A DNA stretch of 64,000 bases from Mesorhizobium sp. M3A.F.Ca.ET.080.04.2.1 (GCF_003952525.1 NZ_CP034451.1:3348001-3412000); one strand, 5' to 3'; positions 1 through 8,786 are shown, counted from the stretch's first letter. Program-made: numbers and translations. The notes: a model not told the origin generated them from the letters alone.

Positions 1-2141
1 TGAAAACCCTTGCCGCCGGAGGTTTTGACCAGGTTGAGCAGCGACAGCTCGTCGAGCTTCGCGCGGATGTCGAGCGCCGCATCACGCACAGCCTGAACGC
101 CGATGCCTTCGTCCGGGTCGAGGTCGAAGACGATCTGGTCCGGGCGGTCCAATTCGTCGACGGTGCAGCCCCAGATGTGGACCTCGACGACGCCGTACTG
201 GACCAGCGCGGCGATGCCGTCGAAATCCTTGATGAACAGGATCTCCTCGCCGTCGGTCGGATCCTTGGTCCTGGCGATCTTATCGCTCATGCCGGGCGAA
301 GCATGCTTCTGGAAGAAGCGCTGGCCATGGATACCGTCCGGCGCCCGCACCAGGCTCAGCGGCCGGTTGACGACGAACTGCTCCATGCGCGGCCAAACCA
401 GCGCGTAGTGGTCGAGCAGGCCCTGCTTGGTGACCTTCTCGTCGGGCCACAGGAACTTGTCGGGATGCGAGAGCTTGACCGAGGTCCTGGCGGTCCCGGC
501 CGCGGGCTTCGACGCAGCCTTGGCGCCGCTCGCCTTCCCTTCCGCCTTGCCGGGGGCTTGCTTCGGCTTTTCCTGCACGACTTCCTCCGCCGGCTTGTCC
601 TCGCGCAGCCCCTGGAAGGCAGCGTGGCGGATTATACGGTCGGATGTCCAGCTGCGGAACTCCACCTCCCCGACGAGCTTGGGTTCGACCCAGGTGAGGC
701 CCTTGCCCTTGGGCACGGCGGCCGCGAATGGCGAGGTCTTGGCCTTGAGGCCGTCGAGCTGCTTCTTCAGGTCCGCCGCGACCTTGCCGGAAAAGCCGGT
801 GCCGACGCGGCCGGCATAATGCAGCTTGCCGCCTTCATAGTAGCCGACCAGCAATGAGCGCAGGCCGCGCCCGGTCTTGTCCGAAGGCAGGTAGCCGCCG
901 ATGACGAACTCCTGGCGCAGCGTGCATTTCGACTTGATCCAGGTGAGACCGCGGCCGCTGCGATAGGGCGCATCGGCGCGCTTGGAAACAACGCCTTCGA
1001 GGCCCATGCGGCAGACATGCTGCAGCATGACCTTGCCGGGCTCGTTGAAATGGTCGCTGAAGCGCAACGCCGAGTCCTCGGCTTGCTTGCCAAGCAGGTC
1101 GGCCAGGGCCTGCTTGCGCTCGACCAGCGGCTCGCCGCGCAGATCCTCGCCGTCCAGCCGCATCAGGTCGAAGACGTAGTAGACGAAGCGATCGGTGCGG
1201 CCGGCCGAGAGATCGGCCTGCAGCAGGGCAAAGGACGACACGCCGCTGTCGGCCAGGACGACGATTTCGCCGTCTATGACGGCATCGCGGCATTTCAAGC
1301 CGGCCAGCCCGGCCACCGCCGGACCTTCGAACTTCTTCGTCCAGTCGAGACCGGTGCGCGTCAGCAGCCTGACCTCGCTGCCGGCGATCTGCGCCTGCAT
1401 GCGATAGCCGTCGAACTTGACCTCATGCACCCATTCCTCGCCCGACGGCGCGGTCTTTTCCAGCGTGGCGAGCTGCGGCTCGATGAATTCCAGGCGGGCA
1501 GCCTTGGCCTTGGCCGTGGCCGGCCTGTTGGAGTGCCAGACCTTCGGCTTGGCGCCCCTCGCGGTCTTGCCTTCGCCGACCTCCTCGACAGTGAGGCCGG
1601 ACTTCACCGATTGCGGCGCCTCGGCGAGAATGTCCTCGCCGGGCCGGGCGGCGGCATCGTTGGACTTGATCAGCAGCCAGTTGTCGCGCTTCTCGCGCGG
1701 GCGCGGCTTCAGCCTGACCAGATGCCAGCGGCCATTGAGCTTGTGGCCTTCGAGTTCGAAGTCGATATGGCCCTTCTTCATGGCCTTGGCCGGATCGCCA
1801 TCCGGGATCCATTTGCCTTCGTCCCAGACGATGACCGAGCCGCCGCCATACTCGCCCTTCGGAATGGTGCCCTCGAACGAGGCATAATCGAGCGGGTGGT
1901 CCTCGACATGCACGGCCAGCCGCCGCTCATGCGGATCGAGGCTTGGACCGCGCGTCACCGCCCAGCTCCACAGCACACCGTCATATTCCAGCCGAAAATC
2001 GTAGTGGAGCCGCGTCGCGGCGTGCTTCTGGACGACGAAAATGCCGCCCGTTTCCCCTTTCTTGCGGCGATCGACCTTGCCGGCCGGCTCGGCGGTTTTC
2101 CGAAAATTGCGCTTTGCGTGGTATTGCTCGAGGCTGGCCAT
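1..2141 (-). CDS. ligD: LigD, multifunctional NHEJ DNA ligase (3' end beyond window)
   Basis: ATP-dependent ligase of bacterial non-homologous end joining, acting with Ku on double-strand breaks. The frame is open for 713 codons from the ATG at 2141 and runs off the left edge, so the C-terminus is missing. Order is phosphoesterase-ligase-polymerase. The 3'-phosphoesterase domain is about residues 1-170, with the motifs LHYDFRLE and HPLDYASFEGTIP. The ligase domain starts near 215 and carries the adenylation motif KFDG, with nucleophile Lys242. After an Ala/Lys-rich linker the primase-polymerase domain begins near 545 (KLSHPDKFLWP) and continues to the edge. It lies 12 bp downstream of ku and is almost certainly co-transcribed with it. 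Family identity is very secure; only the exact C-terminus is unknown. Confidence 0.97.
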   Translation of the reverse strand, partial: MASLEQYHAKRNFRKTAEPAGKVDRRKKGETGGIFVVQKHAATRLHYDFRLEYDGVLWSWAVTRGPSLDPHERRLAVHVEDHPLDYASFEGTIPKGEYGGGSVIVWDEGKWIPDGDPAKAMKKGHIDFELEGHKLNGRWHLVRLKPRPREKRDNWLLIKSNDAAARPGEDILAEAPQSVKSGLTVEEVGEGKTARGAKPKVWHSNRPATAKAKAARLEFIEPQLATLEKTAPSGEEWVHEVKFDGYRMQAQIAGSEVRLLTRTGLDWTKKFEGPAVAGLAGLKCRDAVIDGEIVVLADSGVSSFALLQADLSAGRTDRFVYYVFDLMRLDGEDLRGEPLVERKQALADLLGKQAEDSALRFSDHFNEPGKVMLQHVCRMGLEGVVSKRADAPYRSGRGLTWIKSKCTLRQEFVIGGYLPSDKTGRGLRSLLVGYYEGGKLHYAGRVGTGFSGKVAADLKKQLDGLKAKTSPFAAAVPKGKGLTWVEPKLVGEVEFRSWTSDRIIRHAAFQGLREDKPAEEVVQEKPKQAPGKAEGKASGAKAASKPAAGTARTSVKLSHPDKFLWPDEKVTKQGLLDHYALVWPRMEQFVVNRPLSLVRAPDGIHGQRFFQKHASPGMSDKIARTKDPTDGEEILFIKDFDGIAALVQYGVVEVHIWGCTVDELDRPDQIVFDLDPDEGIGVQAVRDAALDIRAKLDELSLLNLVKTSGGKGF

Positions 2142-2153
2142 GAGGCTGTGCTC

Positions 2154-3026
2154 CTATGCGGATTTGCGCTTGGAGGCCGACGCCTTCCTGCCCCGCCTCG
2201 CCGGCGCTGCGGCCTTCGAGGATTTCCCGGTCTTCGTGCTTGAGCCGCCTTCGGAGGAAAGGCTCTTCTTCAGCGCATCGAACAGGTTGACGACGTTGGA
2301 AGGCTTGGGTTCAGCCTTGGCCTTCGGCGCCTTCTTGCCGGCCTTCTTGGCGCGAACCAGCTCGAGCAGCGCCTCCTCGTACCTGTCCCTGAACCCGGCG
2401 GGGTCGAACTTGCCCTTCTGCTTGTCGATGATGTGCTCGGCGAGGTCGATCATCTCGCCTTCGGGCTTGCTGGCCTTGATGTCGTCGAAGACGCTGCCGG
2501 GCTCCCGCACCGTGTCGCCGTAGCGCAGCGTGGTCAGCACCATGCCCTTGCCGCGCGGCTCGATCACGGCGGGCCGCTCCCGCTGATAGAGCACGATGCG
2601 GGCGAGGCCGGCCATCTTCTTCTCGGCCAGCGCATCGCGGATCACCGCAAAGGCTTCCTCCGATACCTTGTCGGCCGGCGTGACGTAGTAGGGCGTGTCG
2701 AGATAGATCTGTTCGATCGAGGACTTGTCGACGAAGCCATCGAGATTGAGCGTGTGCGAGGACTCGATCTGCACCGCCTCGATGTCTTCCTCCTCGATGT
2801 GGATGAACTCGTCCTTGCCGACCTCGTAGCCCCTGACTTCGTCGCCTTCCTCCAGCGGCTTGCCGCTTTGCTGGTCGACATAGATGCGCCGGACACGGTT
2901 GCCGGTCTTGCGGTTGAGGACGTGAAAGGAAACCTTCTCGGCGTGGCTGACGACATTGGTCAGTTCGATGGCGCAGGTGACCAGGGAAAGCTTGAGATAA
3001 CCGCTCCAGGCGGGGCGCGGCGCCAT
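2154..3026 (-). CDS. ku: Ku protein, NHEJ DNA-end-binding homodimer
   Basis: Bacterial Ku binds double-strand DNA ends and recruits LigD. The protein has 290 residues and begins MAPRPAWSGYLKLSLV, the typical N-terminus of the bacterial Ku core beta-barrel. The core extends to about residue 230, followed by a Lys/Ala-rich basic tail (KKAGKKAPKAKAEPK, then Ser/Lys-rich) of the kind that aids DNA binding and LigD contact. The start at 3026 is chosen over an upstream frame extension because AAGGAG lies just before it and the protein homology begins there. It is the first gene of a ku-ligD operon. An EcfG-type GGAAC-N16-CGTT element lies 37-61 bp upstream, which suggests control by the general stress response. 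Confidence 0.97.
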   Translation of the reverse strand: MAPRPAWSGYLKLSLVTCAIELTNVVSHAEKVSFHVLNRKTGNRVRRIYVDQQSGKPLEEGDEVRGYEVGKDEFIHIEEEDIEAVQIESSHTLNLDGFVDKSSIEQIYLDTPYYVTPADKVSEEAFAVIRDALAEKKMAGLARIVLYQRERPAVIEPRGKGMVLTTLRYGDTVREPGSVFDDIKASKPEGEMIDLAEHIIDKQKGKFDPAGFRDRYEEALLELVRAKKAGKKAPKAKAEPKPSNVVNLFDALKKSLSSEGGSSTKTGKSSKAAAPARRGRKASASKRKSA

Positions 3027-3062
3027 GGGGAACTCCTTGCATGATGATGCGAGTCGAACCGG

Positions 3063-3087
3063 AACGGTCAAGCACCGCTTCGGTTCC
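3063..3087 (-). promoter_or_regulatory. EcfG/RpoE2-type promoter of ku-ligD
   Basis: On the minus strand GGAAC (3087-3083) is followed after exactly 16 bp by CGTT (3066-3063), which matches the EcfG general-stress sigma consensus of Hyphomicrobiales. The -10 element lies 37 bp from the ku start codon. The match is seen directly; function is inferred. Confidence 0.72.
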
Positions 3088-3095
3088 GGCGCGCG

Positions 3096-3120
3096 AAGGC
3101 CGGCGCGGCGCGCCGGCCTT
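3096..3120 (-). terminator. GC-rich hairpin after the DUF892 gene
   Basis: AAGGCCGGCG (3096-3105) pairs perfectly with CGCCGGCCTT (3111-3120) around a 5-nt loop. It lies about 18 bp beyond the stop of the DUF892 gene and just upstream of the ku promoter. There is only a short T tract, so termination strength is uncertain. Confidence 0.5.
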
Positions 3121-3137
3121 GCATTCGGTCGGCAAGC

Positions 3138-3644
3138 CTATTCGGCAGCCTGCAGGTTGACCTTGCTTTCGGCGATCTCGGTGAGCTTGCGGTCGGTCGC
3201 CTGCTCTTCCTTGAGATTCTTGGCCAGCACATTGGCGCAGTCGCTGCGGCCGAGCTGCTTGGCCCAGGCGATCAGCGTGCCGTAGCGCGTCATCTCATAG
3301 TGCTCGACGGCCTGCGCCGAAGCGATCAGCGCGGCGTCGAGGACTTCCTTGTCGTCGACATCGCCGCTCACCTCGTCGGCCTCCTCGAGAATGCCGTCGA
3401 TGGCCGGACAATTCACCGTCTTGGCCTTGACGCCGTGCAGCTCGAACACCTGCTCGACCCGCTCGATATGACCCTTGGTCTGTTCGAGATGCTTTTCGAA
3501 GCCGGCCTTCAACTGCGGATCGGTCGTCTTGTCGATCATCTTCGGCAGCGATTTCTCGATCTGCTTCTCGGCATAATAGATGTCGCGCAGCGTATGCACG
3601 AAAAGATCATCCAGCGTCTTGATGTCTTTCGAAAAGAAACCCAT
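3138..3644 (-). CDS. Ferritin-like DUF892 (YciE/YciF family) stress protein
   Basis: A 168-residue protein that is almost entirely alpha-helical, with the DUF892 pattern: LDDLFVHTLRDIYYAEKQIEKSLPKM at the N-terminus, a central GFEKHLEQTKGHIERVE, and a C-terminal QAVEHYEMTRYGTL. The conserved Glu and His residues of the four-helix ferritin-like bundle are present (EKQ, EKHLEQT, EHYE). YciE/YciF proteins are induced by osmotic and general stress, but their biochemical role is not firmly known. The start at 3644 follows GGAAGG at good spacing and gives the canonical MGFFSKDIKTLDDL N-terminus. It is a single-gene unit with a GGAAC-N16-CGTT promoter about 90 bp upstream, so it probably belongs to the same regulon as the adjacent ku-ligD. 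Confidence 0.93.
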   Translation of the reverse strand: MGFFSKDIKTLDDLFVHTLRDIYYAEKQIEKSLPKMIDKTTDPQLKAGFEKHLEQTKGHIERVEQVFELHGVKAKTVNCPAIDGILEEADEVSGDVDDKEVLDAALIASAQAVEHYEMTRYGTLIAWAKQLGRSDCANVLAKNLKEEQATDRKLTEIAESKVNLQAAE

Positions 3645-3735
3645 GGCGGTTGCCTTCCATGTCTCGTGTTGTCGGGAAGTTGCGCCGGCCCGGCCGGCGC
3701 CAACGCGACCGGCTCTCGACCGGCCTTGTCTGGTC

Positions 3736-3760
3736 AACGTAACCGTCTCGGGCAAGTTCC
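3736..3760 (-). promoter_or_regulatory. EcfG/RpoE2-type promoter of the DUF892 gene
   Basis: On the minus strand GGAAC (3760-3756), a 16-bp spacer, then CGTT (3739-3736). This is identical in layout to the element before ku. It lies about 92 bp upstream of the DUF892 start codon, leaving a sizeable 5' leader. Confidence 0.7.
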
Positions 3761-4041
3761 TGAGGCATGCAGGTCGAGCAAGGAAATTCCGACGTGCGCT
3801 TGCGATTTGAAACAGAAGCGCGCTCAAGCGACATTCAGACGAAACATATGTGATGCAAAAGTCACACGAGCCGGAAACGCGACAAAAAGCACCGAAAGAC
3901 CGCGAATCAGCCGCAATCCAGCCATGAAGCAACGGGTTTCGGACCAGAAATTAACATCACGTTCACCGACTATTCACGCCTCGACGCTATATTCCCGAAC
4001 AATTCGGACGGGACATCCGAAACGGGACAGGGACTGGTAAA

Positions 4042-4188
4042 ATGAACTTCTGGAACCACATCGCCGGCTATGCCGCCGCCATTCGCGAATTCGTCGCGCC
4101 GACCTATCGGCCGGAGCGCTATTACATGCGCGGCCCGGGACCGGCCTGCGCGCGCCGCGGCAGCTCGCTCGGTGTCGGCACGCACTGA
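4042..4188 (+). CDS. Small hypothetical protein (48 aa)
   Basis: Short ORF beginning MNFWNHIAGYAAAIREFV and ending SSLGVGTH. It has no signal peptide or clear membrane helix and belongs to no family I recognise. Codon use fits the GC-rich neighbours, and it lies between a stress-gene promoter region and the TRAP cluster. The putative ribosome site (ACAGGGAC) is only moderate. The 3645-4041 stretch before it contains the DUF892 promoter and leader and an AT-richer segment, but no other gene that I can see. It may be a lineage-specific small protein; the call rests on open frame and codon use only. Confidence 0.4.
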   Translation: MNFWNHIAGYAAAIREFVAPTYRPERYYMRGPGPACARRGSSLGVGTH

Positions 4189-4468
4189 CCACGATGCCCG
4201 ACAGCCGCCACAACAGCCGGATCTGCAAGCCGGCCGCCGGCCAGCGCGCCACGACCTATCGTGACGAATGCCCGGCCGTCGCCGACGGCCGGCGTGCGAC
4301 AACGCCGCGGCTTTGAGGCCGCAGCCGGCTGACTTAGTGTCTTAAGACATGGGCAGAGAGGCTGCCGAAGCCGCCAAGCCGCCCGACCTGAAACCTGCTC
4401 TTTTCCCGCCCACCGACCAGACCCTCTCGGCGATCGCATTCGCGGATCCCGCGCTATGCTCGCTGGCT

Positions 4469-4831
4469 TCAATCCTGGCAAGGCCGAAGCACGATCGCTT
4501 CTCCCGCCGTCTTGCCGAGGTCTCGGCAGCTCGTGGCCGTACACAACGTCCATCCCTGCCTGGACGCCCCCGACGCCGCGAGCATCAGGCGCGGCTGAGG
4601 TCCGATCCGTGGCACGTAGCTCCACCAGCCGTTCCGCAAGACCGAACCTTCGGGCGGGTCCATGCCGGCCCCGGAGCCCTGGATCCGTGCCTCGATCAGC
4701 TGAAGCCCGGCAGGCGTGACTTTCCAGTCTTCCTGCCAGCGCGTCCGTTCCACCGAATGCGTCCACGACAGCGTGAAGGCGGCGACGGCAAGGGTCACCG
4801 TCTTGCCGGCAGCCAGGATGCACAGGCTCAT
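4469..4831 (-). CDS. DUF1850 protein, TRAP-TAXI accessory
   Basis: A 120-residue protein starting MSLCILAAGKTVTLAVAAF, a hydrophobic N-terminus that looks like a signal or anchor. It continues with the DUF1850 pattern LSWTHSVERTRWQEDW and a C-terminal CTATSC motif. DUF1850 proteins of unknown function are commonly encoded beside fused TRAP permeases of the TAXI class. The ATG at 4831 overlaps the TGA of the permease by four bases (ATGA), indicating translational coupling. It is the last gene of the cluster TAXI binding protein - permease - DUF1850. The role is inferred as assisting the transporter in the periplasm. Confidence 0.85.
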   Translation of the reverse strand: MSLCILAAGKTVTLAVAAFTLSWTHSVERTRWQEDWKVTPAGLQLIEARIQGSGAGMDPPEGSVLRNGWWSYVPRIGPQPRLMLAASGASRQGWTLCTATSCRDLGKTAGEAIVLRPCQD

Positions 4832-6924
4832 AGGGAACCGGCCGCGGGCGCCCGGCTTGCGCGCCAGCAGTGCCAGCCGATCCACGCAAGCGCCAGGGCC
4901 CAGCCGGTCTCGTCGGTGAGCGGCAGTGCCGCGACCAGGAGCACGCCCGCGGCGAAGGCGACCAAGCGTTCCCACCAGGCCATGCGGCGCGCGAGGAAGC
5001 CGACCGCGGCAGCGCCCCAGAGCACGATGCCCATGCAGGCTTTGGCGAGGATGTAGGCGACCTCGACCGGATAACCGAACGAAGCGGCGATCGGGCCGGC
5101 ATCCTGCAGCATCAGCGCCGGCGTGTAGACCGCCATGAACGGCACGACGAAGCCGGCGATGGCGAGCTTTGTCGCCTGGATGCCGATCTTCAGTCCGCTT
5201 TCCTTCGCCATCGGCGCGGCGGCGAAGGCGGCGAGCGCCACCGGCGGGGTAAGGTCGGCCATGATGCCGAAATAGAAGACGAACATGTGGCTGACGATCA
5301 GCGGCACGCCGAGCGACAGCAGCGCCGGGCCGGCGAGCGAGGAGGTGATGATGTAGTTGGGGATGGTCGGGATGCCCATGCCGAGCACCAGGCAGGTGAG
5401 CATGGTCAGCACCAGCGACAGGAACAGATTGTTCTCGCCGATGGAGATGATCCAGCCGATGAAGGTCGAGGCGATGCCGGTCAGCGTCAGCGTGCCGATG
5501 ACGATGCCGACGATGGCGCAGGCGATGCCGACCGGCAGCGCGTTCTTGGCGCCTTCGGCAAGCGAGTCGACGCAGATGCGCAGCGTCTCGCGACCACCTC
5601 TGAAAGTGAAGCAGGCGGCGACAAGCGCCACGATGACGAGGCCGAGAATGTTGACGCCGAACCGCATGAAGGAGGCGGCAGCAAGCCCAAGCGCCAGCCA
5701 GAAAACGACGCGGAAGGCAAACGGCCCGATCAAGGCCGCCAGCGGCGTGCCGAGGATCAGCACGATGGTCAGCGCCAGGCCCATGGTGCCGGCGAAGATC
5801 GGCGTGTAGCCGGCAAACAGCAGGTAGACCAGCACGGCAAGCGGCAGCACCAGCGGCCAGTGCTGACGGACCGCGTCCCAGGGATCGGGCAGGTCATCCT
5901 TGGCCATGCCGTGCAGGCCCGCTTTGCCGGCCTCGAGATGCACCTGCCAGAAACAGGCGCCGAAATAGAGCAGCGCCGGAATGATCGCGGCCTTGACCAC
6001 CTCGGCGTAAGGGATGTTCAGCGTCTCGGCCATGATGAAGGCAACCGCACCCATCACCGGCGGCATGATCTGGCCGCCCATCGAGGAGGTCGCCTCGACG
6101 GCGCCGGCAAAGGCCGGGCGGAAACCGAAGCGTTTCATCAGCGGGATGGTGAACTGGCCGCTCGCCACCACATTGGCGACGCCCGAACCGGAAATGGTGC
6201 CCATCAGCGCCGAAGAGAGCACGCAGACCTGGGCCGGGCCACCGCGCCAGGAGCCGACCAGGCCAAGCGCGAAATCGTTGAACAGCGCGATCATGCCGGC
6301 GCGTTCGAGAAAGGCGGCGAAGACGACGAAGATGAAGATATAGGCGGCCGAAACATAGACAGGCGTGCCGTAGATGCCTTCGGTGCCAAAGGCGAAGGTG
6401 TCGACCAGCTGCGCGAAATCATAACCGCGATGGATGAAAGGCGGCGGCAAATGATTGCCGACGAAGCAATAGGCGAGGAAGATGAAGGCGATGACCGCTA
6501 GCGGCAACCCCATCAGCCGCCTTGCCGCCTCGAAGACGAGCACCACCAGCAGCGTGCCGACGATCAGGTCGGGCGTGGTGAGAAAGCCGGAGCGGCGGAT
6601 GAGGTCGGCATAGAAGACCCAGTTGTAGAGGCCGGTGGCGAAGCCCAGCACGCCAAGCGTCCAGAAACCTGCTTTGGCTGCCGCGCTGGTGGCGCGCAGA
6701 TTGGCGATCAGAGCGAAACCGAGCAGCAGCAGGAAGCCGACATGCATGGCGCGCACCACCTGGCTCGGCAGGCTGCCATAGGCAGCGATGTAAATCTGGA
6801 AGACGGAAAAGGCGACGGCAATCAGGAACGCCGCCTTGCCGGCGATGCCGTCGCCAAAGCCCGGCGGCAGGCCTTCGAGAGTCTCTTCGACGGCTGGCGA
6901 AATGACGGTCGGAGTTTCGGCCAT
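4828..6924 (-). CDS. TRAP transporter fused permease, 4TM/12TM type (TAXI family)
   Basis: A 698-residue inner-membrane protein with about 16 or more hydrophobic segments, in which the small and large TRAP permease subunits are fused. The N-terminal part (to about residue 150) is the small-subunit equivalent. The remainder is a DctM-like domain with the conserved SGSGVANVVASGQFTIPLMKR region and GGQIMPPVMGAVAFIMAE, and a second inverted-repeat half containing GMGIPTIPNYIITSSLAGPAL. It would import an organic anion using an ion gradient, with substrate delivered by the TAXI protein encoded upstream. The substrate cannot be told from sequence; dicarboxylates or amino acids such as glutamate are typical for the family. 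The leftward end overlaps the DUF1850 gene. Confidence 0.95.
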   Translation of the reverse strand: MAETPTVISPAVEETLEGLPPGFGDGIAGKAAFLIAVAFSVFQIYIAAYGSLPSQVVRAMHVGFLLLLGFALIANLRATSAAAKAGFWTLGVLGFATGLYNWVFYADLIRRSGFLTTPDLIVGTLLVVLVFEAARRLMGLPLAVIAFIFLAYCFVGNHLPPPFIHRGYDFAQLVDTFAFGTEGIYGTPVYVSAAYIFIFVVFAAFLERAGMIALFNDFALGLVGSWRGGPAQVCVLSSALMGTISGSGVANVVASGQFTIPLMKRFGFRPAFAGAVEATSSMGGQIMPPVMGAVAFIMAETLNIPYAEVVKAAIIPALLYFGACFWQVHLEAGKAGLHGMAKDDLPDPWDAVRQHWPLVLPLAVLVYLLFAGYTPIFAGTMGLALTIVLILGTPLAALIGPFAFRVVFWLALGLAAASFMRFGVNILGLVIVALVAACFTFRGGRETLRICVDSLAEGAKNALPVGIACAIVGIVIGTLTLTGIASTFIGWIISIGENNLFLSLVLTMLTCLVLGMGIPTIPNYIITSSLAGPALLSLGVPLIVSHMFVFYFGIMADLTPPVALAAFAAAPMAKESGLKIGIQATKLAIAGFVVPFMAVYTPALMLQDAGPIAASFGYPVEVAYILAKACMGIVLWGAAAVGFLARRMAWWERLVAFAAGVLLVAALPLTDETGWALALAWIGWHCWRASRAPAAGSL

Positions 6925-7115
6925 TCAGCGGGCTCCTGGCGGGCGGTATCCATGCCCGAAAAGGGGCAGGTGACGAGCGAAGCGAGGCGGAAGGGGTCAC
7001 CTCAATTGCGTCGACCTTCATCTAAGAAGATGGAGCGCGTCGCAGAGGACCCCACCCGTCCATCGGCCTTCTGCGGCTTGTCCACCCTCCCCTCAAGGGC
7101 GAGGAAAATCGGCGC

Positions 7116-8075
7116 CTACTTCAGCAGCCCTTTTTCCTTGTAATATTTCTCCGCGCCGGGATGCAGCGGCACCGGCATGCCGTCCAGCGCCTTGGCCGGG
7201 TCGATCGCCTTGGCGGCGGCATGGGCGGCGGCGAGCTGGTCGAGATGCTCGAACATCAGCTTGGTCATCTGATAAGCGGTCTCGTCGGAAACGTCGGCCC
7301 GGGTGACGAGGAAATTGCCGACCGCGGCGGTCGCGACATCGTCTGTCTGGCCCTCGTAGGTTCCCTTGGGAATGACGACCGAAAGATAGGGCGAGCCGAT
7401 CTTGGCGACGTCCTCGGGCGGCACGGCGACGACGTTGATCGGTATCGAGGTGGCGAGATCGCGGATCGAGGCGACGCCCAGGCCGGCCGATTGAAGCGTG
7501 GCGTCCAGCTGACGGTTCTTGATCAGCTCGACCGATTCGGCGAATGGCAGATATTCCACCCTGCCGAGGTCCTCATATTTCAGCCCGGCGGCAGCGAAGA
7601 TGGCGCGGGCATTGAGCTCCGTGCCGGAGGCAGGCGCACCAACCGACAGGCTCTTGCCCTTGAGGTCGGCAAGCGTCTTGATGCCTGACTCCTTGCTGGC
7701 GACGATCTGGATGTAGTTGGGATAGATGGCGGCAATGCCGCGCAGCTTGTCGAGCTTGCCCGGGAAGCCGGCCTCGGTGTTGCCTTCCGCGGCCATCTTG
7801 ACGGAATCGCCGAGCGCGAAGGCGATCTCGCCCTTGCCCTGCTGCAGCAGGTTGAGGTTTTCGACCGAAGCCTTGGTCGCCTGGACCTGGGTGCGGGCAC
7901 CTTCGATGCCCTTGCCGTAAATCTCGGATAGCGCGACGCCGAGCGGATAATAGACGCCGGACGTGCCGCCGGTCAGCACGTTGATGAATTCCTGAGCTCG
8001 AGCCGACGCTGCGCCGAGGCCGAGCGACAGCGCCAAAGCGCCGGCGGCAATAAATTTGGTTCTGAAATAGAACAT
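7116..8075 (-). CDS. TAXI-family TRAP solute-binding protein
   Basis: A 319-residue periplasmic binding protein. A Sec signal peptide (about 27 residues, cleavage near ASARAQ-EF) is followed by the TAXI hallmark FINVLTGGTSGVYYPLGVALSEIY. Further family signatures are LQQGKGEIAFALGDSV and LSVGAPASGTELNARAIFAAAGL. It is the high-affinity receptor for the fused permease encoded about 190 bp downstream on the same strand. The ATG at 8075 follows GGAGGAG at ideal spacing. It is the first gene of the TRAP cluster; the 339-bp gap upstream separates it from a divergently transcribed DGPF/ECF42 unit, and the promoter must lie there. Confidence 0.95.
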   Translation of the reverse strand: MFYFRTKFIAAGALALSLGLGAASARAQEFINVLTGGTSGVYYPLGVALSEIYGKGIEGARTQVQATKASVENLNLLQQGKGEIAFALGDSVKMAAEGNTEAGFPGKLDKLRGIAAIYPNYIQIVASKESGIKTLADLKGKSLSVGAPASGTELNARAIFAAAGLKYEDLGRVEYLPFAESVELIKNRQLDATLQSAGLGVASIRDLATSIPINVVAVPPEDVAKIGSPYLSVVIPKGTYEGQTDDVATAAVGNFLVTRADVSDETAYQMTKLMFEHLDQLAAAHAAAKAIDPAKALDGMPVPLHPGAEKYYKEKGLLK

Positions 8076-8337
8076 GGTGAACTCCTCCCTGTGACATCAA
8101 TTCGGGGAGAGTTTAGACAGCAAGCGGTAAATGCCAACCCGCAATTGCAGTCATTAGACGAACGGTTAAGGAGCGGCGAAAACGGACGACAAACGCTCAA
8201 TTCCGGCCTGTTTCGGTCGGCCACGCGGGGCACGGCTTCGGCCGCGAACGTCAATCCGGCGGCGCTGCGGTCGCGGCGATTTCAAGTGCCCTGGTGCTTG
8301 CGAAATCTCGGAACGAAGACAAAAATTTTCGCCAGCC

Positions 8338-8366
8338 TGTCGAAATCGACCGGGGCCGCGCGACTT
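8338..8366 (+). promoter_or_regulatory. Candidate ECF42 autoregulated promoter
   Basis: TGTCGA (8338-8343) is followed after 17 bp by CGACTT (8361-8366), 48 bp upstream of the DGPF-protein start. This agrees with the motif reported, as I recall it, for ECF42 sigma factors (TGTCGA at -35 and a CGA/TC-type -10) that drive linked DGPF genes. The rest of the 8076-8414 gap shows nothing else I can identify. Confidence 0.6.
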
Positions 8367-8414
8367 TAGCTCGGCCCGCGACCACGCGGCCTTCGGAAAA
8401 AACGGGAGAAGACC

Positions 8415-8786
8415 ATGCGATACATGCTTTTGATTTACAACGACGAGGCCGCGATGGCGAACACGCCAAGCGAAAAGACCTATCAGATCAGCGCAGCCTA
8501 TGGCGCTTATACCGAGGCGCTGAAGAAATCCGGCGCATGGCTTGCCGGCGACCGGCTGCGGCCGACGCAGGCGGCGACCGTGGTGCGGACGGCCAACGGC
8601 AAGACCAATGTGCTCGACGGTCCTTATGCCGACACCAAGGAGCAGCTCGCCGGCTTCTACATGATCGAGGCGACGGACATCGACGCGGCGATCGAATGGA
8701 GCGCGCGCTGCCCGGCGGCCAGCACAGGGACGGTCGAGGTGCGGCCGATCTGGGAAATGACCGACTACCTGTCTAAGGCGGGATGA
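8415..8786 (+). CDS. DGPF-domain (YCII-related) protein
   Basis: A 123-residue YCII-superfamily protein beginning MRYMLLIYNDEAAM, with the diagnostic DGPYADTKEQLAGFYMIEA segment from which the DGPF family takes its name. It has a ferredoxin-like dimeric alpha/beta-barrel fold; no catalytic activity has been firmly assigned to this subgroup. A gene for an ECF42 sigma factor lies 120 bp downstream on the same strand, and this association is a conserved feature of that sigma group, in which DGPF genes are the typical targets. A candidate TGTCGA-N17-CGAC promoter precedes it. The stop codon lies inside a stem-loop, which may set the ratio of the two products. Confidence 0.93.
   Translation: MRYMLLIYNDEAAMANTPSEKTYQISAAYGAYTEALKKSGAWLAGDRLRPTQAATVVRTANGKTNVLDGPYADTKEQLAGFYMIEATDIDAAIEWSARCPAASTGTVEVRPIWEMTDYLSKAG

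Noticed and set aside
4870..6501. Open frame of 543 codons on the plus strand opposite the TRAP permease
   Set aside because: Antisense shadow: composition dominated by Arg, Asp, Glu, Gly and His with no conserved motif, fully overlapping a well-supported membrane protein gene.
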